From NCBI GenBank assembly GCA_025355995.1, contig JANXYQ010000075.1, forward strand, positions 62,001-126,000: a stretch of DNA of 64,000 bases, read 5' to 3'. The notes beneath the pieces were generated by a model. It was not told the DNA's origin. It saw only the letters and a list, made by a program, of their open reading frames with translations, and made no database searches. Made by a program: the position numbers and the translations under genes. Position 1 is the stretch's first letter. Each line of letters begins with the position of its first letter. The stretch comes from Spirochaetaceae bacterium. Lineage in GTDB: Bacteria; Spirochaetota; Spirochaetia; Treponematales; Rectinemataceae. Below, piece by piece: positions 35,980 to 44,336 of this stretch.

Positions 35980-37263
35980 TCAGCTCCCGCGCGCGATTCC
36001 ATCGCCCGCGATTCCATCGTGAGCGATTCCATCGCGCGCGATCGTGGTGCGAATGACGCCGGCCAGCCGCTCGACTCCCTCGTCGATCTGCTCGAGGGAC
36101 GGATAGGAGAAATTGATGCGCATCGCGTTGCGCTCGGGCTCGTCGAAATAGAAGGCCGAGCCGATCACGTAGGCGACCTTCTCGGCTATCGCCGCCGGGA
36201 ACATGGCCTCCGTGTCGATGAAGGAGGGCAGTCTGATCCAAAGGAAGAGGCCTCCCTCGGGCTCCGTCCACGTGAGGTCGTGGCGGCTCGGCATGCATCG
36301 CGCGAGGGCCTCTATCATGTGATTGCGCTTCTCGCGGTAGAGGGCGCGGGTCTGCTCGATATGGGCGTAGATGGCGGCCGTCTTGAGGTACTCGGCGACC
36401 CAGGCCTGGGTGAAGACATTGGAGCAGAGGTCCATCGCCTGCTTGGCGACCACGAACTTCGAGATGAGCTCCGGGTTCGCGATCACCCAGCCCATGCGCG
36501 TCCCGGGTGCGAGTATCTTGGAGAAGGTCTTGAAGCCGATAACGTTGCCGCGGGCCTCGCCCTCCTGATCCAGCTGGAAGATCGAGGGCCTGGCCTCCCC
36601 GAGGAAGCGTATCTCCCGGTAGGGCGCGTCCTCTATTATGAGGAGGTCGTTCTCGTAGGAGAACGCGAGGAGCTCCTTCCGCTTCTCAAGACTCCAGCAG
36701 ATGCCCGTGGGATTCTGGAAATCGGGAATGACGTAGACGTATTTCACTTTCTTCCCTGCCGCCTTCGCTGTCGTATAACGCGCGCGCAGCTCGCCCATGT
36801 CGAAGCCGTCGTCCCCGTTCCCGAAGGGCACGCCGAGGATCTCGGCCCTGTAGGACTGGATCGCCTGGATCTCCCCCAGGTAGGTCGGTCTGCCGGCGAT
36901 CACCAGGTCGCCCGGGTCGAGGAAGACCTTGCAGGCTATATCGAGGGCCTGCTGGCTGGCAGATACGATGAGCAGGTCGTCGCGTCCCAGCTTCAGCCCC
37001 TGCCGCGCCTCGAAGGCGATGAGCTGGTCCTTGAGCTCGGTGTCGCCCTCGGTCGTCCCGTACTGCAGGGCGGACGCGGGGCGCTCCCTGAAAACCTTGT
37101 CCGCCGCCGCGCGCAGGCCCTCGACGGGGAAAGTCTGTGGAGCCGGAAGCCCGCCCGCGAAGGAGATGATGCCCGGCTGGCCCGTGAGCTTGAGGAGCTC
37201 GCGGATGACCGATTTCTTCATATTATTGGCATTCGCGGAATACAGGGACTCCAGATCGAGCAT
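35980..37263 (-). CDS. PLP-dependent aminotransferase, class I/II (2-aminoadipate/LysN-like)
   Basis: Cytoplasmic aminotransferase of 427 residues. The chain opens MLDLESLYSANANNMKKSVI and carries SFAGGLPAP, the aspartate-type PDFQNPTG substrate-binding loop, and the PLP lysine in FKTFSKILAPGTRMGW. This subgroup includes LysN-type 2-aminoadipate and branched or aromatic amino acid aminotransferases, so the amino donor cannot be fixed. The C-terminus is odd: after the family end it carries three copies of a Asp-Gly-Ile-Ala unit encoded by a 15-base tandem repeat. The ATG at 37263 has AAGGAG nine bases upstream. Confidence 0.92.
   Translation of the reverse strand: MLDLESLYSANANNMKKSVIRELLKLTGQPGIISFAGGLPAPQTFPVEGLRAAADKVFRERPASALQYGTTEGDTELKDQLIAFEARQGLKLGRDDLLIVSASQQALDIACKVFLDPGDLVIAGRPTYLGEIQAIQSYRAEILGVPFGNGDDGFDMGELRARYTTAKAAGKKVKYVYVIPDFQNPTGICWSLEKRKELLAFSYENDLLIIEDAPYREIRFLGEARPSIFQLDQEGEARGNVIGFKTFSKILAPGTRMGWVIANPELISKFVVAKQAMDLCSNVFTQAWVAEYLKTAAIYAHIEQTRALYREKRNHMIEALARCMPSRHDLTWTEPEGGLFLWIRLPSFIDTEAMFPAAIAEKVAYVIGSAFYFDEPERNAMRINFSYPSLEQIDEGVERLAGVIRTTIARDGIAHDGIAGDGIARGS
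35993..36044. repeat. 15-base tandem repeat at the 3' end of the aminotransferase gene
   Basis: Three full units of GCGATTCCATCGYSM-type sequence start at 35993, 36008 and 36023, with a partial fourth. Because 15 is a multiple of three, copy-number change would add or remove five residues (Arg/His/Gly-Asp-Gly-Ile-Ala) without shifting the frame. Confidence 0.8.
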
Positions 37264-37297
37264 GGTGGATCTCCTTGCAATCATCCTATATTGCTCG

Positions 37298-37325
37298 ATT
37301 TTATCTGTAAAGCGGAATGTATCAA
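37298..37325 (-). promoter_or_regulatory. Promoter of the aminotransferase gene
   Basis: On the minus strand, TTGATA (37320-37325) and TAAAAT (37298-37303) are 16 bases apart, upstream of the ATG at 37263. The surrounding divergent gap is much more AT-rich than the genes. Confidence 0.6.
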
Positions 37326-37338
37326 ATATTAAAGTATA

Positions 37339-37357
37339 CGTTTCATTTATTGAAACG
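37339..37357. promoter_or_regulatory. Inverted repeat in the aminotransferase/ychF divergent gap
   Basis: CGTTTCA and TGAAACG flank a five-base TTTAT spacer, a 19-bp dyad typical in size of a dimeric regulator site. It lies upstream of the aminotransferase -35 box and about 90 bases before ychF. No regulator can be assigned. Confidence 0.4.
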
Positions 37358-37445
37358 ACCTCCGCGGATTCCCTCGACGTTGACCACACAGCCGGTGGCG
37401 GGATACATTGATCTGAGAGATAATCCCTACAACGCGAGGTATCGC

Positions 37446-38546
37446 ATGGCCCTTAATTGCGGCATCGTCGGCTTGCCGACCGTCGGCAAGAGCACCATCT
37501 TCACCGCCCTTACTGCCGTGAAGGCCGAGACCTCGAATTTCTCCTCCTCGAACAAGAACCCCAACCTCGGCATAATTGCCGTCCCCGACCCCCGTCTGGA
37601 CAAGCTCACCGAAATGTTCAAGCCCAAGAAGAAGGTACCCGCCACCGTCGAGTTCGTCGACATAGCCGGCCTCGGCTCGGCCTCCTCCAAGAAGGAGGGC
37701 TCGAACCTCATCCTCGCCGCGGTGCGCGACGCCGCCCTCCTCGTCCACGTCGTGCGCTGCTTCGACGATCCCGACATCCCCCACGTCTCCAACAGGGTGA
37801 GCCCCGCCGACGACATCGAGCTCCTCCACCTCGAGCTGGCCCTGGCCGACCTCGAGACCATAGACAAGCGCCACGAGAAGCTCACCAAGGAGCTCAAGGA
37901 CCCCGCCCGCAAGAAGGAGGCCGAGCGCGAGCTGGCGGCCTACGCCAAGATCAGGCCCGCCCTGCAGGACGGGAAGAGCGCGCGCTCCGTCGCCTTGAGC
38001 GACGAGGAGTCCGAGGCGGTGAAGAGATCCTTTCTCATCACCATGAAGCGGGAGCTCTACGTCTGCAACGCCGACGAGGCGGGCATGAAGGGCGGGAGCG
38101 CCCATATCGAGGACGTGAAGAGGATCGCCCAGGCGGAGGGCGTCGACTGCGTCGTCATCTGCGGCAAATTCGAGGCCGATCTCGCCGACCTCGAGAGCGA
38201 GGAGGAGAAGCGGGAGTTCCTCTCCGAGCTCGGGCTCCAGGAGTCGGGGCTTTCCGTCCTCATCCATGCCGCCTACCACCTCCTGGGCCTTCGCACCTTC
38301 TTCACCGCGGGCGAGGACGAGTGCCGCGCCTGGACCATCAAGGCCGGCGACAAGGCCCCCGCCGCGGCCGGCGTCATTCACACGGATTTCGAGAAGGGCT
38401 TCATCAAGGCCGAGGTCTACCGCTACGACGACCTCGTCGCCCTCGGCTCCGAGCGCGAGGTCAAGGTCGCGGGCAAGCTGCGCCAGGAAGGCCGCGAGTA
38501 CGTCGTCCAGGACGGCGACGTGATCTTCTTCAAATTCAACCTCTAG
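37446..38546 (+). CDS. ychF: YchF/Ola1-family GTP/ATP-binding protein (divergent)
   Basis: Ribosome-associated Obg-related nucleotide hydrolase of 366 residues. G1 is GLPTVGKST (residues 9-17), G3 is DIAGL and the NXXE-type G4 is VCNADE. The C-terminal TGS domain is complete (TDFEKGFIKAEVYRYDDL). The switch I region, NFPFCTIEPN in most members, reads NFSSSNKNPN here, and the conserved GEGLGN segment is KEGSNL. The start at 37446 matches the family N-terminus, with GAGG just upstream. It could be a lineage-specific variant of YchF or a paralogue. Confidence 0.92.
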   Translation: MALNCGIVGLPTVGKSTIFTALTAVKAETSNFSSSNKNPNLGIIAVPDPRLDKLTEMFKPKKKVPATVEFVDIAGLGSASSKKEGSNLILAAVRDAALLVHVVRCFDDPDIPHVSNRVSPADDIELLHLELALADLETIDKRHEKLTKELKDPARKKEAERELAAYAKIRPALQDGKSARSVALSDEESEAVKRSFLITMKRELYVCNADEAGMKGGSAHIEDVKRIAQAEGVDCVVICGKFEADLADLESEEEKREFLSELGLQESGLSVLIHAAYHLLGLRTFFTAGEDECRAWTIKAGDKAPAAAGVIHTDFEKGFIKAEVYRYDDLVALGSEREVKVAGKLRQEGREYVVQDGDVIFFKFNL

Positions 38547-38557
38547 GCGGAGGACTT

Positions 38558-39622
38558 ATGCCGACTAACCCGTACGAGCCTCTGTCGCTGCGTGGCGTCG
38601 AGCTGCGCAACCGCATCGCCCTCTCGCCGATGTGCCAGTACTCGGCCGTGGACGGCTACCCCGCCGACTGGCACGTCCGGCACTACGCCGAGCGCTCGAT
38701 CGGCGGTGCCGGGCTGGCGGTCGTGGAGGCCACGGCGGTCCTCCCCGAGGGGCGCATAACGCCCGGCGACCTGGGCATCTGGGACGAGGAGCACGCCGAT
38801 TCCCTGGGCGAGATAGCTCGGGTGATCAAGTCGGGAGGTGCCGCAGCCGGGATACAGATCGCCCACGCCGGCCGGAAGGCCTCGACGGCCGTCCCCTGGG
38901 AGGGCGGAGCCTGGCTGCCGCCCGAGAGGGGCGGCTGGCCGACCGCGGCGCCGAGCGCCCTGGCTTTCGGCCCCGGTTACGCGTCGCCCCAGGCCCTGTC
39001 GGAAGGCGCGATGCGCGACATCGCCGCTGCCTTCGCCTCCGCCGCGCGCAGGGCGGCCGACGCGGGCTTCGACCTCGTCGAGCTGCACTCCGCCCACGGC
39101 TACCTGCTCCACGAATTCCTCTCGCCGCTGTCGAACCAGCGCGCCGACCGCTACGGCGGTTCCCTCGAGAACAGGATGCGCTTCCCCCTCGAGGTCGCCG
39201 CGGCCGTGCGCGCGGCCCTCCCGGATTCCGTCCCGATGCTCGCTCGAGTCTCGGCCTCGGACTGGGTGGAGGGAGGCTGGGCCACGGAAGGCTCCATCGA
39301 GTACGCCAAGGGACTGAAGGCGATCGGCGTCGACCTCGTCGACTGCTCCTCCGGCGGCTTGGTGCCTTACGCCAAGCCCGCGGTCGGGCCGATGTACCAG
39401 GTGCCCTTCGCTCGCGCCATCAGGGAGGGAGCGGGCATAGCGACGGGCGCCGTCGGCATGATCACCGCCATCGAGGAGGCGCGGTCGATCATCGAAGGGG
39501 GAAGCGCCGACCTCGTCTCGCTGGGAAGGCTGTTGCTGCGCGACCCCTACTGGCCGCTCCGGAATGCCCCGGCCGATAGGCGAAGGGCCCCGAACCAGTA
39601 CCTTCGCGCCTTTTCGACCTGA
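38558..39622 (+). CDS. NADH:flavin oxidoreductase, old yellow enzyme (YqjM-like)
   Basis: FMN-dependent ene-reductase of 354 residues. The N-terminal SPMCQYSA contains the redox-tuning Cys of the YqjM subgroup, QIAHAGRKAS holds the conserved Arg, and HSAHGYLLHEFLSPLSNQR is the FMN/substrate block. SLGRLLLRDPYW near the end binds the FMN phosphate. Such enzymes reduce activated double bonds in aldehydes, ketones and maleimides; the natural substrate is unknown. The gene begins 11 bases after ychF with a GGAGG site, so they may be co-transcribed. Confidence 0.95.
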   Translation: MPTNPYEPLSLRGVELRNRIALSPMCQYSAVDGYPADWHVRHYAERSIGGAGLAVVEATAVLPEGRITPGDLGIWDEEHADSLGEIARVIKSGGAAAGIQIAHAGRKASTAVPWEGGAWLPPERGGWPTAAPSALAFGPGYASPQALSEGAMRDIAAAFASAARRAADAGFDLVELHSAHGYLLHEFLSPLSNQRADRYGGSLENRMRFPLEVAAAVRAALPDSVPMLARVSASDWVEGGWATEGSIEYAKGLKAIGVDLVDCSSGGLVPYAKPAVGPMYQVPFARAIREGAGIATGAVGMITAIEEARSIIEGGSADLVSLGRLLLRDPYWPLRNAPADRRRAPNQYLRAFST

Positions 39623-39634
39623 GAGGGGAAACCT

Positions 39635-40315
39635 ATGGCAAGGGTCCGGCTTCTCGCTCTCTCACTCCTCCTCGCCGCCTCGGCGAGCCCGCTCGCGGCG
39701 CAGGCCTCGCCCAAGGGAGAGCCGAGCGAGGCCGCCTCTCCCGCGGGCCTGCCGGCCATCGGCCTATGGATGCTGCGCGAGGGCAAGGTCGCGGATTGGC
39801 TCGGAGGCCCTCATCTGGGCAAGAGGCTACTCGAGCCGATCAACGTGATCATCGTCGATCCCTTCGCTGCCTCGGCTGCCGACGCGGTGGCCCGGCTCTC
39901 CGCAGCCTGCGAGAAGGCCGAGTTCGAGCTGCGTGAGGGGCACTCGAGCGGCTATTCGGCCCTCATCGGGGGCGAGGTCCGGCGGCAGAGCCCGCCGGGC
40001 ACCGAGGAATCCTACTCCGACGCGCCCTTCGAGGTGAGCAACAACCACGGCAGGATCTTCGGCCCCGTCGCGTGGATGGGGTCCTACGTGTTCACCGGGG
40101 CCTTCTCGCGGGAAAGCGTCGACCTCGTCTCGAAGGTGAAGCACCAGTACGAGTCCTTCGACCGCGCGCGCGACGCCTTCACCCAGAAGCTGTCCGCCAA
40201 GTCGGACTACCGGATCGCGTCCTTCGTCCTCCTAGGCAGCGCCATCCTGGGCGACCCGGCCCTGACCACCGGGGACCACGACGGGATGGCGGTGCTGCTC
40301 GAGGCGATCAAGTAG
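39635..40315 (+). CDS. Exported protein of unknown function, 226 aa
   Basis: The protein has a clear signal peptide (LLALSLLLAASASPLAAQA) and a compact domain starting near residue 60 with INVIIVDPFAASAADAVARL. His and Ser residues recur (EGHSSGYSALIGG and NNHGRIFGP), and the pattern faintly recalls LssY C-terminal-like domains. No catalytic motif can be assigned. It follows the old-yellow-enzyme gene by 12 bases and is convergent with the next membrane protein gene. Confidence 0.7.
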   Translation: MARVRLLALSLLLAASASPLAAQASPKGEPSEAASPAGLPAIGLWMLREGKVADWLGGPHLGKRLLEPINVIIVDPFAASAADAVARLSAACEKAEFELREGHSSGYSALIGGEVRRQSPPGTEESYSDAPFEVSNNHGRIFGPVAWMGSYVFTGAFSRESVDLVSKVKHQYESFDRARDAFTQKLSAKSDYRIASFVLLGSAILGDPALTTGDHDGMAVLLEAIK

Positions 40316-40316
40316 G

Positions 40317-41213
40317 CTACTTGCCCGCCCCCGCGAAGGCCAGGCCGTAGACTTCCTCGCCGAAGGCCAGCCGCTTCTTGGCCGCGACCTTCCTGAAGTG
40401 GACGAAGGCGAAGGCCCCGTTGAGCGCGAGGCTGGCACCGCTGACGAGTATCAGGGCGAAGGGCGCGTAGGGCAGGGAGATGTAGTGGCCGGGAGCGTCG
40501 ATGAAGGGCGTGACCGCCATCACGTACATCATCCACCCCGCGAGGGTATAGGCTCGAGCCTGGAGCCAGGTCCCCTTCTTGATGAGGAGGCTGGGGATCG
40601 TGCAGGCGAGGAGGACCATGGCGCCGAAGGCCGCGTGGATGGGCACGCAGTTGTAGATATAGGCGAAGTTCCAGAAATCGTAGGCGATGATCCACAGGAG
40701 CTGCATGTCCGGCCAGATCATGTCCGTGCCGCTCTTGTTCTTCTCGCTCCTCATCCCGTGCCAGCCCGAGAGGGTCACGATGGAGAGGATGCCGGCGATA
40801 GCGTTCATGAGGTGATAGATGCCGAATTGCCCGATCGGCGCTTGGCCGAGCCCGAACATGCCGATCTGGTCGCCCGTGAAGAAGAGCTGCATGTCGCGAA
40901 TCACCGCTTCCAGGATATTCACGGCGAGGATGCCCATGGCGAGGAATTTCGCCCAGTTCCGTTCGCCGAGCTTGGTATAGTTGATGGCGGTGAAGAGGAG
41001 ACAGGCGCAGAGGACGGAGTAGACCTTCGCCCAGTCGAACCAGCTATTCACGCTCGATCCGGGGGCGGTCGCGTTACGCGGAAAAAGAGTTACGCTGAGT
41101 ATGAGGGGCAGGACGAAGAAGAAGGCTAGAGTTAGCCACTTCGAGCGGCGGCAGAGCTCGTTCAACGCCACTAACGCGACGAGGACGAGAAGGGTGTGCA
41201 CGATGGAGAACAT
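40317..41213 (-). CDS. Multi-pass membrane protein, DUF5692-like
   Basis: A 298-residue protein with eight to nine hydrophobic helices. Segments such as NSWFDWAKVYSVLCACLLFT and ILAVNILEAVIRDMQ resemble the DUF5692 family, which has no known function. Conserved-looking Trp, Asn and Asp residues in helices (DFWNFAYIYN) could line a pore or bind a cofactor. AAGGAG lies before the ATG and a good promoter lies upstream. It is convergent with the preceding gene. Confidence 0.75.
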   Translation of the reverse strand: MFSIVHTLLVLVALVALNELCRRSKWLTLAFFFVLPLILSVTLFPRNATAPGSSVNSWFDWAKVYSVLCACLLFTAINYTKLGERNWAKFLAMGILAVNILEAVIRDMQLFFTGDQIGMFGLGQAPIGQFGIYHLMNAIAGILSIVTLSGWHGMRSEKNKSGTDMIWPDMQLLWIIAYDFWNFAYIYNCVPIHAAFGAMVLLACTIPSLLIKKGTWLQARAYTLAGWMMYVMAVTPFIDAPGHYISLPYAPFALILVSGASLALNGAFAFVHFRKVAAKKRLAFGEEVYGLAFAGAGK

Positions 41214-41268
41214 GCTAACTCCTTATAGGGGAAGGTATAATGTGAGGCTGACCCTGAGATCGGCGGAT

Positions 41269-41297
41269 AGGATATCATGATCAGATTTTTCAGTCAA
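41269..41297 (-). promoter_or_regulatory. Promoter of the DUF5692-like gene
   Basis: On the minus strand, TTGACT (41292-41297) and TATCCT (41269-41274) are 17 bases apart, 55 bases upstream of the ATG. Confidence 0.65.
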
Positions 41298-41305
41298 TTT
41301 ATATC

Positions 41306-41317
41306 GACATATATGTC
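41306..41317. promoter_or_regulatory. Perfect 12-bp palindrome GACATATATGTC
   Basis: The palindrome lies nine bases upstream of the -35 box of the DUF5692-like gene and 30 bases before the DNA glycosylase start. It could be an operator shared by both divergent genes. No second copy was noticed. Confidence 0.4.
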
Positions 41318-41347
41318 AGATAAAACTGTCCATAAAGGAGCGCTCTG

Positions 41348-41941
41348 ATTCGCCTCCGCGGCTTTGCTCCTGCCGGCTCCGAGGATCCTCGAATTCTCAT
41401 TTTAGGGTCCTTCCCCTCGGCGAAGTCCCTCGAGCGCGGCGAATACTATGGCCATGATCGCAATCATTTTTGGGTCTTGCTCGGCAGAATCCTCGGCTTC
41501 GATCCATCCCTGCCCTACGCTGACCGGCTTTCCTCCTTGGATCGCGCAGGGATAGCCCTTTGGGACGTGATCGGATCCTGCGAGCGCGAGGGGAGTCTCG
41601 ACCTGAATATCCGGGCCGAGAGGCCCAACCCCCTGGCCGGATATCTCGACGAGAGGACGAGGATCGAGAGGCTGGCCTTGAACGGCGGGAAGGCGGCCGC
41701 CTCCTTCCAGGCCCAGCTCCTTCCCGAGCTGATCGTCCGAGGCGAGCCTCGGCTAGGGAGCCTCGCGGCGCCTCTCCTCGCGATAGGCGAAACAGCTCGC
41801 TGGCGAAGGCCGTCCGCCCCGGGCCGGGACATCCTCGTCGCGAGGCTGCCTTCGTCCAGCCCCGTGCCGACCAAGTCCTACCGCCGCGCCTCGGACAAGC
41901 TCCCCGCCTGGTCGGCCTTTATCGCGAATACGGCTTGTTAG
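41348..41941 (+). CDS. DNA-deoxyinosine/uracil-DNA glycosylase family protein, probable ATT start
   Basis: Base-excision repair enzyme of about 197 residues in the uracil-DNA glycosylase superfamily (deoxyinosine/mismatch-specific type). The family N-terminus is complete: RGFAPAGSEDPRILILGSFP, followed by SLERGEYYGHDRNHFW. No ATG, GTG or TTG exists in this frame before the conserved block; the frame opens after a TAA at 41333, and the codon ATT at 41348 lies seven bases after AAGGAG. ATT is therefore the likely start codon. A TTG at 41477 would remove the catalytic strand. The family C-terminal block LPSSSPVPTKSYRRASDKL, near the end, is intact. Confidence 0.85.
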   Translation: MRLRGFAPAGSEDPRILILGSFPSAKSLERGEYYGHDRNHFWVLLGRILGFDPSLPYADRLSSLDRAGIALWDVIGSCEREGSLDLNIRAERPNPLAGYLDERTRIERLALNGGKAAASFQAQLLPELIVRGEPRLGSLAAPLLAIGETARWRRPSAPGRDILVARLPSSSPVPTKSYRRASDKLPAWSAFIANTAC

Positions 41942-41970
41942 CCCGGTCGCCCTGGGTTAGCATCCTCCGC

Positions 41971-42591
41971 ATGGACATACGCGAGTTCTCCCTCGCCTAC
42001 GCGAGGAGTCCCTTCGGGATCGGCTCCTGCCTCGCCGCGCTTGCCGCCGGGGCTGCCGCGAGGCTGCTCGGCTCGTCCCCCCTCGGCTCCGTCCTCGCCG
42101 CGCTCGGCGCCTTCGCGGCCCTGCTCGCCCTCGCCCTCGCCTTCGGCGTCGGGCAGCGCGCCGCCGTCGCCGAGCTCGGGCGGGAGTCGGGCTCCAGGGC
42201 CGCCGCGCGCCTCGCCGAGGCGGCCTCCGCCCGCGCCCGCCTCGCGGCCCTGAGGCTCGCGCAGCCGGAGGTGGCCGCCGCTCGCGACCTCCTCGTGCTC
42301 GAGGCGGGCAGGCTCGTCGAGGACTGTCGCCGGGCGGGAACCTACGACCCCGAGGGCGTCCAGGCCGTCGTGGACTCCCTAGCCCTCGTGGACGCCTGGC
42401 TTAAGGAGGCGGACGAGAGCTCGGTCGAGCGGCGCTTCGAGCTGCCCGACGCCAATCCCTTCCCCGAAGCCGCGAAGAGGACGGCGCAAGCCCTGCGCGA
42501 GAAGGCCATCGTCGTGTCGGCGCGCCGAGCGGCCGCCGTCGGCGAGATCCCGGGAGCCGACCGCATAGCCATCGAGGAGGAGCTCAAATGA
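41971..42591 (+). CDS. Two-helix membrane protein of the Cys-repeat/radical SAM operon
   Basis: A 206-residue protein of no recognised family. Two closely spaced hydrophobic helices near residues 12-52 (GIGSCLAALAAGAAARLLGS and VLAALGAFAALLALALAFGV) are followed by a long helical cytoplasmic region, partly coiled-coil-like, with many Ala, Arg and Glu residues. Its stop overlaps the start of the Cys-repeat protein gene (ATGA), so their products should be made in step and probably form one membrane complex. It begins 29 bases after the glycosylase stop. Confidence 0.75.
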   Translation: MDIREFSLAYARSPFGIGSCLAALAAGAAARLLGSSPLGSVLAALGAFAALLALALAFGVGQRAAVAELGRESGSRAAARLAEAASARARLAALRLAQPEVAAARDLLVLEAGRLVEDCRRAGTYDPEGVQAVVDSLALVDAWLKEADESSVERRFELPDANPFPEAAKRTAQALREKAIVVSARRAAAVGEIPGADRIAIEEELK

Positions 42592-44336
42592 GATCTACGT
42601 CGCGCGAGGCGCTGGCCCTGGCCGCCCTCCTCTCCCTCCTCGTGGCCGCCTTGCCGGCCGCCGCCCTGACCGCCAAGCTCGCGTCCGACGAAACGACCGT
42701 CGTGCTCCGCGGCGACGGCAAGGCCACGGTGACCTACCGACTCGAATGGAGCGCCTCGGGCGGGAAGATGCACGGCTTCTACTTCCAGGGAGAGGCCTTC
42801 GCGCCCGTATGGGACCTGGCGCGCTGCTGGGCCGACCTCCCCGACGGCGGCCGGAGCGCCCTCTCGATCAAGGATCTCGGCGGCGGGAAGTACGACGTGG
42901 TCCTCGCGGCGGGCTTGGGCTTCTCGGGCAAGGCCTACTACAACCTGACCTACGGCGGGGACTTCGCGGCCGACGAACTCATCGGCCGCACGACCTCTGG
43001 CGAGGGCACGAAGCTCGTCTACTTCGACTGGGGGCCGGTGTGGTGGGACGACGCCCTGGACTATCGGGCGGTGCGCCTCGTCCTGCCGGTTACCGTCAAG
43101 GCCGCGAGCCTAAGCGACGACGAGAAGGCGACGGTGCCCGTCCAGACCGAGAAGCTCGTCAACGCGCAGAACAAGATCGATTGGTACGGGACCAGGGGAG
43201 AGGACGGCCGCTACTATCTCACGGGCCTCTTCTACCAGAAGGACGTCCCGAGCCAGGGAGCGCAGCGCCTCCAGCTCTATTTCCCCGAGGGCTACCTGGG
43301 CCTCTCCGCGAGCCTCGCGTCGGTCGAGGGCAAGGCCGCCACGTCCGACGAGGCCGCCGTCGCTGAGGAGAATTCGGCCGAGGCGACCGCGGCCGCCGAT
43401 GATACGGCCGATCACGCCGCGCCGACGTCCTTCGACTACCTAGAGAACAACCTGCGCGCCAAGCCCCTCCTGGATGTCGCCATCTTCCTGCCCCTGATCG
43501 CGATCGCGCTCTTCCTGTACTCGCGGAGGCTCGCCGCCTTCCGCCGCAAGAAGGCCCTCCTCGCGGGCATGGCCTGGGCGGGCGACGCCTGGTCGCCGCC
43601 CAAGATACTCGTCGGCTCCTACCAGGTGCCGGGCAAGGTTGCCGAAGGCCTCCATCCCCTCGAGGTAGCCCTCCTCATGGAGCTTCCCCTGCCTCGCGCC
43701 GCGGCCGTCATGGTCGAGGGGCTGCGCCGGCAGGGCCTCGTCGAGCTCGTCACCGAGGATCCGCTGCAGATCAAGATCCTGAGCGGCGCCAAGGCCGAGA
43801 GCGGGTACGAGGAGGACTTTCTCGGAGCCTTCGACGCCGAGGGCCGCGTCCTCTCCGGCCTCATGGCCGACTTCTTCGAGTCAGCAATAAAAAAATTACA
43901 GGAAAAAATCTGGGACTGCGACCTCGAGGCGACCAAGGCCTTCTATCGGAAAAAAATCGAGGAAGCAGAAGCGGAGCTCTCCGCTACTACGGCACTCCCC
44001 GCCGATTCGGCCGGCAAGCCGGCCGCGACGGGCGTCGTGGTCTCCCACGATCCGTATTTCAATTACTGGATGGGCTACGGCTATATGAGCCATCACTCGA
44101 CCTACTACGCGGCCATGTCGCTCCCGAAGGACCTGAACACCGGCTACACCGAGTTCATGCGCAGCGCCGCCTGCTTCTCGGGCTGCTTCAGCCCCGCCGG
44201 CGGCACCGTGGACGCCTGCTACTCGGCCTGCCACAACGCCTGCCACGACGCCTGCCATTCGGCCTGCCATTCGGCCTGCCATTCCGCCTGCCACTCGGCC
44301 TGCCACTCCGCCTGCGTGTCCGGGGGCGCCCATTGA
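42588..44336 (+). CDS. Membrane protein with C-terminal Ala-Cys-His-X repeat (candidate radical SAM substrate)
   Basis: A 582-residue protein. It has a signal peptide (to about residue 26), an extracytoplasmic beta-rich domain of about 240 residues resembling the N-terminal part of DUF2207-type proteins, an acidic linker, one membrane helix near residues 293-313 and a cytoplasmic part with a winged-helix-like segment (HPLEVALLMELPLPRAAAVM). The tail is remarkable: ACFSGCFS near 528-535, then nine tandem Ala-Cys-X-X units at residues 543-578, seven of them Ala-Cys-His-(Ser/Asn/Asp), ending SGGAH. With 11 cysteines in about 50 residues in the cytoplasm and a radical SAM gene overlapping its stop, the tail is a likely site of thioether or related modification, or of metal binding. 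AT-rich codons cluster near 43880-43980. Confidence 0.85.
   Translation: MRSTSREALALAALLSLLVAALPAAALTAKLASDETTVVLRGDGKATVTYRLEWSASGGKMHGFYFQGEAFAPVWDLARCWADLPDGGRSALSIKDLGGGKYDVVLAAGLGFSGKAYYNLTYGGDFAADELIGRTTSGEGTKLVYFDWGPVWWDDALDYRAVRLVLPVTVKAASLSDDEKATVPVQTEKLVNAQNKIDWYGTRGEDGRYYLTGLFYQKDVPSQGAQRLQLYFPEGYLGLSASLASVEGKAATSDEAAVAEENSAEATAAADDTADHAAPTSFDYLENNLRAKPLLDVAIFLPLIAIALFLYSRRLAAFRRKKALLAGMAWAGDAWSPPKILVGSYQVPGKVAEGLHPLEVALLMELPLPRAAAVMVEGLRRQGLVELVTEDPLQIKILSGAKAESGYEEDFLGAFDAEGRVLSGLMADFFESAIKKLQEKIWDCDLEATKAFYRKKIEEAEAELSATTALPADSAGKPAATGVVVSHDPYFNYWMGYGYMSHHSTYYAAMSLPKDLNTGYTEFMRSAACFSGCFSPAGGTVDACYSACHNACHDACHSACHSACHSACHSACHSACVSGGAH
44214..44321 (+). repeat. Nine-unit 12-base tandem repeat encoding Ala-Cys-X-X
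   Basis: Nine in-frame 12-base units of the form GCC TGC CAY TCS. The encoded units are ACYS, ACHN, ACHD, five ACHS and ACVS. Third-base differences between units (CAT/CAC, TCG/TCC) show that the protein repeat has been kept by selection rather than copied very recently. Confidence 0.95.

Noticed and set aside
44214-44321. Regularly spaced repeats as a CRISPR array
   Set aside because: The 12-base units are contiguous, have no spacers and lie in frame in a coding region.
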